A stretch of DNA of 33,844 nucleotides, taken from positions 1 to 33,844 of the forward strand of contig DASUJY010000054.1 in the NCBI GenBank assembly GCA_036279015.1, given 5' to 3'. The notes under the pieces were generated by a model. That model was not told the origin of the DNA. It did not search any database and saw only the letters and a program-made list of their open reading frames with translations. The first letter of the stretch is position 1. Each line of letters starts with the position of its first letter. The translations under genes were made by a program, and so were the position numbers. The stretch is from DATEOR01 sp036279015 (GTDB taxonomy: Bacteria > Actinomycetota > Thermoleophilia > Gaiellales > Gaiellaceae). Of this stretch, positions 24,391 through 31,047 are shown in pieces.

Positions 24391-25250
24391 CGCGGGAGGA
24401 CTTCGAGGCGTCCGTCGCGCTCGACGAAGAGGTCGGGGCTGAGCGGGTTCTCCCCGGTCGTGAACTCCTGGAGGACCTTGCCCCTGATCACGCTCGCATA
24501 GTTGCGCGTGAGGGCGACGTAGACGCTCTCGAGCGGCACCGCGTAGACGGCGGGCCCGCCCAGCTCCTCGAGGATCTGGTGCCGAAGGCCGGGCACGAGC
24601 ATCCTCGTCGCGTCGTAGCCATCGCCGGACGCCCAGCCGCAGAGCTCCTGGCCCCCGGTCGGCTCACAGCGCAGCTTCTCCTCCTTGTTGGTCTCACGCT
24701 CGAGGTTGGCGAGCGCGATCGAGTCGATCTGGTCGAGCGAGCGCCCCCAGTGCTCGAGATCGTCCTTCGTCACGACGGTGAATGAATGCTCTCGCTGGAC
24801 GGCGTAGACGACGTCGAGATCGTGGAAACGGGTGAAGGCGGGGTCTTGGGTCTTCTCGACGTCAGACCTTCGCTTCAGCATCGGCCGGAGCTGGTCGCGA
24901 ACCTCCGCGAAGCTGCGCTTCGAGTTGCCGTCCTCGATCTCGGTGACCACCTCGTCGACGAGCCCGTTCACGACCGCTTGCTGGCTCGCCGGAGCGGCGC
25001 GATAGCGCCGGTACGGCTCGTCGAGCAGTACCTCGAGCGTGTCGAGGCCCTCGGCCTCGCTGACGTCGACCTTCATGCCGAAGCCCGGCACCGCCTGGAG
25101 ATCGGACCGGGTCACGATCGCCGCTGCCACCTTGTTCTTGAAGTCCCGCTGGCTCAGCGGCTGCTGCGAGGAGGAGTCCCCACCTCCCCGGCACGCGGCC
25201 AGGGACATGGCGAGAACGACGGCCAGCGCCAGGAGGGAAAAAACGCGCAC
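24387..25250 (-). CDS. Lipoprotein with DUF1444 (YtpQ)-like domain
   Basis: A 287-residue protein. A signal peptide (1-19) ends in lipobox LAAC with Cys20, then a Gly/Ser linker, so it is anchored outside the membrane. The mature part has FKNKVAAAIVTRSDLQAVPG, AVQREHSFTVVTKDDLEHWG and SIALANLERETNKE, matching my memory of DUF1444/YtpQ proteins; function is unknown. Two cysteines in RCEPTGGQELCGW could form a disulfide. GTG 25250 is the start. It sits between carD and ispD, overlapping ispD by 4 nt, an insertion not present in the mycobacterial carD-ispD arrangement. Confidence 0.8.
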   Translation of the reverse strand: MRVFSLLALAVVLAMSLAACRGGGDSSSQQPLSQRDFKNKVAAAIVTRSDLQAVPGFGMKVDVSEAEGLDTLEVLLDEPYRRYRAAPASQQAVVNGLVDEVVTEIEDGNSKRSFAEVRDQLRPMLKRRSDVEKTQDPAFTRFHDLDVVYAVQREHSFTVVTKDDLEHWGRSLDQIDSIALANLERETNKEEKLRCEPTGGQELCGWASGDGYDATRMLVPGLRHQILEELGGPAVYAVPLESVYVALTRNYASVIRGKVLQEFTTGENPLSPDLFVERDGRLEVLPR

Positions 25251-25303
25251 GCGGATAGGATGCCGACCGCAGCCGACCGCGGGTCGCAGTCGAAGCTCGA
25301 AGC

Positions 25304-25801
25304 CTAGGCGGGGGTGGCCGCGACGGACTCGAGCACCTCGTCGAGCCAGAGGCCGGCCGCCTCCTCGTCGAGCCCCTTCGCGTACATGAGCTCGCTCGCG
25401 AGGATCTTCTTCGCCTTGACGAACATCTGCTTCTCGCCGGTCGAGAGGCCTTTCTCCTGGTCGCGGAGCGACAGGTTCCTGACGACCTCGGCCAGCTCGA
25501 AGATGTCGCCGGTCTTCATCTTGTCCCGGTTGTGCTTGAAGCGGCGATTCCAGTTCTTCGGCATCTTGGTCCCACTCCCGTGCAGGACCTCGAGCACCTG
25601 CTCGACCATCTCCTCGTCGATGACCTTGCGCAGACCGACTCGCTCTGCGTTCTCGGCCGGCACGTTCACGGTCATGTCGTTGTGCAGGATCTTGATGGTC
25701 AGGTACTCGCGCTCCTGCCCCAGAATGGTTCGCTTCTCCCGCTTGACCACGGTGCCAGCGCCGTGATGGGGATAGACGACCTTATCGCCGACTTTGTACA
25801 A
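25304..25801 (-). CDS. carD: CarD-family RNA polymerase-binding transcription regulator
   Basis: A 165-residue protein. Residues 1-55 form the RNA polymerase beta-subunit-interacting Tudor-like domain (VGDKVVYPHHGAGTVV, YLTIKILHNDMTVNVP); residues 65-160 are the helical DNA-binding domain (KNWNRRFKHNRDKMKTGDIF, LSLRDQEKGLSTGEKQMF), including the conserved Trp84 that wedges the promoter bubble. CarD stabilises open complexes at rRNA and other promoters and is essential in mycobacteria. TTG 25801 follows a strong GAGGAGGAG site. It occupies the slot of yacL between disA and ispD. Confidence 0.95.
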   Translation of the reverse strand: MYKVGDKVVYPHHGAGTVVKREKRTILGQEREYLTIKILHNDMTVNVPAENAERVGLRKVIDEEMVEQVLEVLHGSGTKMPKNWNRRFKHNRDKMKTGDIFELAEVVRNLSLRDQEKGLSTGEKQMFVKAKKILASELMYAKGLDEEAAGLWLDEVLESVAATPA

Positions 25802-25860
25802 GCTCTCCTCCTCTTCCCGGGCCCAAAAAAAGCCGCGCCAAATGCCTGCGGAACCCTGCC

Positions 25861-25890
25861 ATTGTACCGAAATTGCGCTTAAAACGCCAA
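25861..25890 (-). promoter_or_regulatory. carD promoter
   Basis: On the minus strand TTGGCG (25885-25890) and TACAAT (25861-25866) are 18 bp apart; the start would be near 25854. The roughly 50-nt leader holds a GC-rich stretch followed by seven T (minus-strand sense of 25824-25830), which may act as a weak attenuator. Confidence 0.65.
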
Positions 25891-25905
25891 GTTTCCAGGG
25901 ATTTT

Positions 25906-25923
25906 GTGCCCGATTGCGGGCAC
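25906..25923. terminator. Hairpin between disA and carD
   Basis: GTGCCCG and CGGGCAC form a perfect 7-bp stem with a 4-nt loop. Followed by TTTTA on the plus strand but by AAAAT on the minus strand, so as a disA terminator it is imperfect. Confidence 0.4.
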
Positions 25924-25942
25924 TTTTACCCCTAGGGCGGCC

Positions 25943-27028
25943 CTAAAGCTGCAAATAGCGGTCGACAAGATTGTGCTCCTGCAGGCGCCGGAGGCCTTCG
26001 CGAATCTCTCGCGCGCGCACCGACCCGACGCCGTCGACGGCCTCGAGGTCGCGATGGCTCGCCCGGATGACCGCATCGAGGGAGGAGAAATCGCGCACGA
26101 GGTGGCGGATGACCGTGTCCGGAAGCCGCGGGATGCGGGACAGCACCCGGTAGCCGCGCGGCTGGACGCCGAAGTCGAGGGGGTTCGTGTCGCGCGGGTA
26201 CCCGAGCACCTCGGCCAGCTCCTCGAACTCGAGCAGCTGGGTGTGTGGGAGCGCCGCGAGACGCTCGAGCACCTCCGCCGCCCTGGCCGGCTCTCCACTC
26301 GGCTCGTAGTCGAAGACGATCGACGCCTTGTCCCGCGGCACGTCTTCCATGAGCTCGTCGAGCTGCATGCGGATCAGGCGTCCTTCGCCGCCCAGCTCGA
26401 CGCAGTTGCGCTCGATCTCCTCCGCCATCCTCGTCGTCATCTCGGCTCGCTGGACGACGACGAGAACGTCGTCGAGCATCACCGCGCTCTGGAACTCGAG
26501 CGCCGTCAGCCGGGTCAGCCCCTGCTCGAGCCGCTGGCGATAGGTCTCGAGCGTGCCGAGGGCCTGGTTCGTCCTGGCGAGGACGTCCGAGATCTCGCCG
26601 AGCTGATAGCGGAGGTCGCCGATGAAGATCGTGACGGTCTCGCGCTGCTGCGAGATGGAGATGACGAGCGCGTCCGTCTGCTTGGCGACGCGCTCTGCCG
26701 TTCGGTGGCGGGTGCCTGTCTCCGACGAGGCGATCGACGGGTCGGGCATGAGCTGAACGTTGGCGTAGACGATCTTCTGCGCCTGCTGGTTGAGGATGAT
26801 CGCCCCATCCATCTTGGCCAGCTCGTAGAGGAGCTGGGACGTGAACGGCAGGTCGAGCCGCATGCCACCCGAGTAGAGGAACGAAAGCGCGTTCGGGTCG
26901 CCGATGACGATGAGGGCGCCGAGCTCGGCGCGGATGATGTCGTCGATCCCGGCCCGCAGAGCGGTGCCGGGCGCAACCTGGCTGAGCGCCGCGAGGAGGT
27001 TCTTATTCGTCCGTGGGTCCGCTCGCAT
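25943..27028 (-). CDS. disA: DNA integrity scanning diadenylate cyclase DisA
   Basis: A 361-residue protein matching the 360 of B. subtilis DisA. The DAC domain (1-145) has the catalytic KMDGAIILN (Asp74-Gly75-Ala76) and GTRHRTAER (Arg107-His-Arg109), making c-di-AMP from ATP. A helical spine (150-290) and a C-terminal helix-hairpin-helix DNA-binding domain (LEAVDGVGSVRAREIREGL) complete the octamer. It senses branched DNA. ATG 27028 lies 26 bp inside radA, as in the conserved radA-disA operon, which also places it next to its known functional partner. Confidence 0.96.
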   Translation of the reverse strand: MRADPRTNKNLLAALSQVAPGTALRAGIDDIIRAELGALIVIGDPNALSFLYSGGMRLDLPFTSQLLYELAKMDGAIILNQQAQKIVYANVQLMPDPSIASSETGTRHRTAERVAKQTDALVISISQQRETVTIFIGDLRYQLGEISDVLARTNQALGTLETYRQRLEQGLTRLTALEFQSAVMLDDVLVVVQRAEMTTRMAEEIERNCVELGGEGRLIRMQLDELMEDVPRDKASIVFDYEPSGEPARAAEVLERLAALPHTQLLEFEELAEVLGYPRDTNPLDFGVQPRGYRVLSRIPRLPDTVIRHLVRDFSSLDAVIRASHRDLEAVDGVGSVRAREIREGLRRLQEHNLVDRYLQL

Positions 27029-28361
27029 CGATGCCCGCTTGAATGGCCTGCCGCAGCGTCTCCGCTGCCGTCAGACGCATTTTGCCACGGGGATCGGTGC
27101 CTTTCGGCACAATCGCGGCGGAAAAGCCCAGCTTCGCGCATTCGGCGAGACGCCGTTCGGCCTGGCTCGCAGGGCGGAGGCGACCGGTGAGGCCGATCTC
27201 TCCGAAGCAGGCCAGGGCGTCCCGAACCCGCACGCCGCGCGCCGCGGATGCGATCGCGAGCGCGATCCCGAGGTCAGCCCCGGGCTCGTCGATCCGCACG
27301 CCCCCGGCCACGTTGACGAAGACGTCGGCCTGGCCGAGTGATACGCCGGCGTGCCGGCCGAGGACGGCGACGATCATCGAGAGGCGCTTGGGATCGACGC
27401 CCGTCGCGACGCGGCGGGGCATGGCCAGGTCGGTCGGCGAGACGAGCGCCTGGATCTCGAGGAGGAGCGGTCGGGTCCCCTCGAGCGCGCAGACGACAGC
27501 CGAGCCGGGCTGGTCGTCCTCCGCGCGCCCGAAGATCTCCGAGGGATCCTCGACGCCTTCGAGCCCGGCACCGGTCATCTCGAAGACACCGAGCTCGTTC
27601 GTCGAGCCGAAGCGGTTCTTGACGGCACGCAGGACCCGGTGCGAGCGGTAGCGGTCACCCTCGAACTGGAGCACGCAGTCGACGAGATGTTCGAGCACGC
27701 GGGGGCCCGCGACCGCGCCCTCCTTCGTTACGTGCCCGACGAGGAACGTTGCGATTCCCTGCTCCTTCGCGACACGAAGGAGCCGGCCCGCGGCCTCGCG
27801 CACCTGCGCCACCGACCCCGGCGCCGAGCCGAGCTCCGGCGCATAGAGCGTCTGAACGGAGTCGATCACGCAGACCTTCGGGCGCTCGGACTCGAGCGTC
27901 GCGCAGACATCGTCCAGATTCGTCTCGGCGAGGATCTCGATCTCGGCGCCGCCTCCGAGGCGATCGGCGCGGAGCTTCACCTGCGCCGCGGACTCCTCGC
28001 CCGTGACGAGGAGCGTCTTGTGCGAGGGTGACATGGCGCGAAGGGCCATGAGCAGGAGAGTCGACTTCCCGATCCCCGGGTCGCCGCTCACGAGGACGAG
28101 GCTGGCGGGGACGAGCCCGCCGCCGAGCACGCGGTCGAGCTCCGAGACGCCCGTCGGAATGCGCTCGGCGTCGGTCGCCTCCACGTCGACGAGACGGAGC
28201 AGGGGGCGGGCGGCGGCGGCCGGCGCACCCCTCGGGGCCGCCGCGATCCGCTCCTCGACGAGGGTGCCCCAGCTCCCGCAGGCAGGGCACTTGCCCAGCC
28301 ATTTGCCGGTCGTGTACCCGCATTCGGAGCAGGCGTGCTGGACTGCAGCAGCCTTCGCCAC
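27003..28361 (-). CDS. radA: DNA repair ATPase RadA (Sms)
   Basis: A 452-residue branch-migration ATPase. Zinc finger Cys11, Cys14, Cys25, Cys28; Walker A GDPGIGKST (93-101); the RadA-specific KNRFG motif (248-252); and the C-terminal Lon-like domain with DVFVNVAGGVRIDEPGADLG and LTGRLRPASQAERRL. It processes recombination intermediates. GTG 28361 follows an in-frame TAA four codons upstream, so the start cannot be further out. The stop lies 26 bp inside disA. Confidence 0.96.
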   Translation of the reverse strand: MAKAAAVQHACSECGYTTGKWLGKCPACGSWGTLVEERIAAAPRGAPAAAARPLLRLVDVEATDAERIPTGVSELDRVLGGGLVPASLVLVSGDPGIGKSTLLLMALRAMSPSHKTLLVTGEESAAQVKLRADRLGGGAEIEILAETNLDDVCATLESERPKVCVIDSVQTLYAPELGSAPGSVAQVREAAGRLLRVAKEQGIATFLVGHVTKEGAVAGPRVLEHLVDCVLQFEGDRYRSHRVLRAVKNRFGSTNELGVFEMTGAGLEGVEDPSEIFGRAEDDQPGSAVVCALEGTRPLLLEIQALVSPTDLAMPRRVATGVDPKRLSMIVAVLGRHAGVSLGQADVFVNVAGGVRIDEPGADLGIALAIASAARGVRVRDALACFGEIGLTGRLRPASQAERRLAECAKLGFSAAIVPKGTDPRGKMRLTAAETLRQAIQAGIDASGPTDE

Positions 28362-28404
28362 CTCCCGATCTTACGAGCGGGACCCGACGGCGTTCGTGCC
28401 GATT

Positions 28405-29601
28405 TCAGCGCGAGAAGCGCTCGATGCGAAACGGCTCGAGCTCCGGCGGTGAGGAGCCTTCGAGGACCACCTTCGCGAGGAGCTTGCCCGTGATCGGACC
28501 CAGCGTGATGCCCATGCGGCCGTGGCCCGTGGCGACGAAGACGCCCTCGCGCCCGGGGACGGCGCCGATGACCGGCAGGCCGTCCGGCGGATACGGGCGG
28601 AGGCCGGCCCACTCGAGCTCGATCTCCTCCGGCTGCCAGTCCTCGAGAAAGGCCGCCGACGAGCGGACGATCGCGTCGATTCGTCGCCGGCGGAGCGTCT
28701 CGTCGATCCCGGTCAGGTCGAAGACGCCGGCAATCCGGAGGGTCTCGCCGTAGGTGCTCGTCCCCACCTTGCCCTCCGAGAGATAGAGGGCATGGCGGGG
28801 CAGCTTGCCCCTCGACCTCGCGGTGATGCTGTAGCCCTTCGCCGCCTCCATGGGGAAGCGGCTTGGCCCGAGGAGCTCGCCCGACCACGCGCCGGCCGCG
28901 ACGACGACTGCCTCGGCGTCGAGATCGCGGAGATCGGCGACGTCCGAGCCCTCCTCCACCGAGGCGTCGTTCTCACGGAGCCAGGCGGCGAGGCCGCGGG
29001 CGACGGTCTCGGGACGCACGTAGCGCTCGCTCGGCGCGTGCACGCCCCCGATCACCGCCTCCGAAAGGGCAGGGTCGAGCCTTCGTGCCTTCTCCCCGGA
29101 CACGACCTCCACCGGGCCTTCATAGCCGGCTTCCTCCGCCTCGCGCAGCATGGTCGCGTACTCGTCGAGGCCGGGCTGCGTCAGCGCGGCGACGAGCATC
29201 CCCGCGTCGTAGAGCTCGAACTCGACCCCCGCGGCGCGAACGTCGTCGTACTCGGCGACGGCCGACTTCGTGAGCGCGACCGTCGCCTCGAGACCTGCGT
29301 GGTAGCGCTCGGCCGAGCACGCCCGCCAGAAGCCCCAGGACCAGCGCAGAAACGAGGGGCCGAGTAGGGGGCTGATCAGAAGTGGGCTGTCCCGGTGGAG
29401 CAACCCGCGCAAGGCCCCGCCCATCACGCCCGGCGCTGGGAGCGGCGCGGAGAGGCCCGGGCAGATCCAGCCGGTGTTGCCGCGCGAGCACCCCTCGCCG
29501 ACCCGGCCGCGCTCGTAGACGACCACGTCGGCCCCTGCGCGCCGCAGGGCAAACGCACACGAGAGCCCGACGACTCCCCCGCCGACGACCGCGACTTTCA
29601 C
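28405..29601 (-). CDS. FAD-dependent amino-acid dehydrogenase/oxidase (DadA/DAO family)
   Basis: A 398-residue flavoprotein. The dinucleotide fold starts KVAVVGGGVVGLSCAFALRR, followed by the glutamate of VVYERG that binds the ribose. VVVAAGAWSGELLG and the C-terminal LRPYPPDGLPVIGAVPGREG then GHGRMGITLGPITG are characteristic of D-amino-acid dehydrogenases and related sarcosine/glycine oxidases. The start is GTG 29601. It is 7 bp behind the flavin reductase gene, suggesting a two-gene oxidation unit. The substrate is not determinable; D-amino acids or N-methyl amines are candidates. This pair lies between clpC and radA, where Bacillus has nothing. Confidence 0.87.
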   Translation of the reverse strand: MKVAVVGGGVVGLSCAFALRRAGADVVVYERGRVGEGCSRGNTGWICPGLSAPLPAPGVMGGALRGLLHRDSPLLISPLLGPSFLRWSWGFWRACSAERYHAGLEATVALTKSAVAEYDDVRAAGVEFELYDAGMLVAALTQPGLDEYATMLREAEEAGYEGPVEVVSGEKARRLDPALSEAVIGGVHAPSERYVRPETVARGLAAWLRENDASVEEGSDVADLRDLDAEAVVVAAGAWSGELLGPSRFPMEAAKGYSITARSRGKLPRHALYLSEGKVGTSTYGETLRIAGVFDLTGIDETLRRRRIDAIVRSSAAFLEDWQPEEIELEWAGLRPYPPDGLPVIGAVPGREGVFVATGHGRMGITLGPITGKLLAKVVLEGSSPPELEPFRIERFSR

Positions 29602-29608
29602 CGGGCGT

Positions 29609-30322
29609 CTAGTAGCCGGAGAAGCTGTCCGACTGGACCTGATCCTCGGGCATGCCGTCCTCGAGGAGCGAGGCCTCGACGGCCTTCGCCATCCCGGGCG
29701 GCCCGGCGATCATGAAGTGGAAGGAGGAGAGATCGCGGCCGAGCACGTCGCGGAGCATGTCCGGGCCGATCCTGCGGCTCTCGCCGTCCCAGCTCTCGTC
29801 CTCGTCCATCGTGAACACGACGCGGAGGCCCGCAACCTTCGACTCGAGCTCCTGCAGCTCGTCGAAGAACGCAGCCGACTCGCGGTCGCGGTTCGAGTAG
29901 ACCAGCGTGACCTTGTAGTCGTCGAGCCCCTTGTCCGCGATGTAGCGGAGCATCGAGCGGAACGGGGTGATTCCGATGCCGCCCGCCAGGAAGACGTAGT
30001 CGCGGGCGGGGTCCTCGGGGAGGAGGAAGCTGCCCTTCGGCTGCTCGACGTCGACCGGCGCACCCTCGGGAAGCTCGGCGAGCGACTTCTTGAAGGCCGA
30101 GTCGCGCAGACGCGTGGCGAGTCCGAGCGCGCCGCCCTCCGTCGGCGAGGTGACGACGGTGATGTGGCGCCTCGGGCCCTTGTCGTCCTCGTAGGGTGGA
30201 TCGAGCAGCTCGACCCAGAAGTACTCACCGGGTGTCCAGTCGACCTCGTCGGCGACGAGCTCGAAGGTGACCATCAACGTCCCCTTCGCCACTTCCCGCT
30301 TTTCCTTGATCTTCGCCTGCAT
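29609..30322 (-). CDS. FAD-binding ferredoxin reductase-like oxidoreductase
   Basis: A 237-residue FNR-superfamily protein without iron-sulfur domain. The N-terminal barrel binds FAD at RRHITVVTSPTE, a variant of the usual RxYS motif; the C-terminal NAD(P) domain has FLAGGIGITPFRSMLR, LVYSNRDRESAAFFDEL and FMIAGPPGMAKAVEASLLE, ending in aromatic SFSGY, which may stack on the flavin. It transfers electrons between NAD(P)H and a separate carrier such as ferredoxin. ATG 30322 has a strong GGAGGAG site. It precedes the DadA-like gene by 7 bp and begins just after the foldback element. Confidence 0.88.
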   Translation of the reverse strand: MQAKIKEKREVAKGTLMVTFELVADEVDWTPGEYFWVELLDPPYEDDKGPRRHITVVTSPTEGGALGLATRLRDSAFKKSLAELPEGAPVDVEQPKGSFLLPEDPARDYVFLAGGIGITPFRSMLRYIADKGLDDYKVTLVYSNRDRESAAFFDELQELESKVAGLRVVFTMDEDESWDGESRRIGPDMLRDVLGRDLSSFHFMIAGPPGMAKAVEASLLEDGMPEDQVQSDSFSGY

Positions 30323-30372
30323 GCGCTCTCCTCCTTAGTGGCCGCATTCTGGAGGTTCTTACCCCGTGATGG

Positions 30373-30538
30373 TTGATCGGAAAGTGTGGTGCCGTCGGGG
30401 GCGCCCATGACCGAGCATGAGGCCGCGATCATTCCGAGCTCGTACCCGAAGGTACGGGCGAGGAACGAGCGTGGCTCTCAGGCGACGCGTCATGGGCGTC
30501 ATCCGGCGCTGCCACGGTTTCCGGTCATTTTCGATCAA
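30373..30538. repeat. Foldback (large imperfect palindrome) element, MITE- or structured RNA-like
   Basis: The 166-bp gap between the flavin reductase and GNAT genes is one nested inverted repeat. Outer arms TGATCGGAAA (30374) and TTTCCGGTCA (30518) match at 9 of 10 positions, middle arms CGCCCATGAC (30402) and GTCATGGGCG (30489) pair perfectly, and the core CGTACC-CGAA-GGTACG (30441-30456) is a perfect stem with TTCG on the other strand. All three share a centre near 30449-30451. Mismatches between arms are often transitions that would still pair as G-U in RNA. No gene is convincing here. Confidence 0.75.
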
Positions 30539-31027
30539 TCGTCTACGCCGCGCATCATCTGCACGCCCGTGCCGCCCGAGGCGGATGGAAGCTCGCGCTG
30601 GCGGCCTGTGGGCGAAAAGCCGCAAGACGCGTAGAGGAATTTGGCAGCCCGCATCTCTTCGTTGACCTCGAGCTCGACCTGCCGAGCGCCGCGCTCGGCC
30701 GCCCACTCGACCGCTGCCTCGATGAGGCTCCGGCCGGTCCCGCGCCGTCGACGCGCGGGGTCGACCCACATGGAGAAGAGAGACGCGAGCTCCGGATCCG
30801 GCTCGGCGAAGGCGACGACCACGATGCCGGCGAAGCGGTCGCCCTCCTCTTCCGCGAACCAGGCGCGTCGGCCGTCCGGACGGACGCGCTCGCGCCACTC
30901 GTCCTCCCCGAGGTCCTGTTCCTCGGCGAGCGTACGTAAGAAACGCGGCCGGCGACTCCTCGAGCGCGCGCAGCCTCGCGTCGCGCGCAAGCTGCCAGTC
31001 CTCCTCGCGGACGACCCGGACGGGCAA
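30535..31027 (-). pseudogene. GNAT acetyltransferase broken by a single-base frameshift
   Basis: The GNAT N-terminus VRVVREEDWQLARDARLRAL, then EESPAAF, is read in one frame from TTG 31027, and the rest (LRTLAEEQDLGEDEWRERV, MWVDPARRRRGTGRSLIEAA with the acetyl-CoA loop RRRRGTG, VNEEMRAAKFLYASCGF) in another. Deleting one T from the three at 30941-30943 (AAA on the plus strand) restores a continuous 163-residue protein, and 493 nt is one more than a multiple of three. Either a real inactivating mutation or a sequencing error. It starts 20 bp after clpC, and its stop codon overlaps the end of the foldback element. Confidence 0.8.
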
Positions 31028-31047
31028 CGGGTCGCTACCCCGTCGGG

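Noticed and set aside
30386..30634. 82-codon plus-strand frame over the foldback element
   Set aside because: It spans the palindrome and the antisense of GNAT, with no ribosome site or recognisable content.
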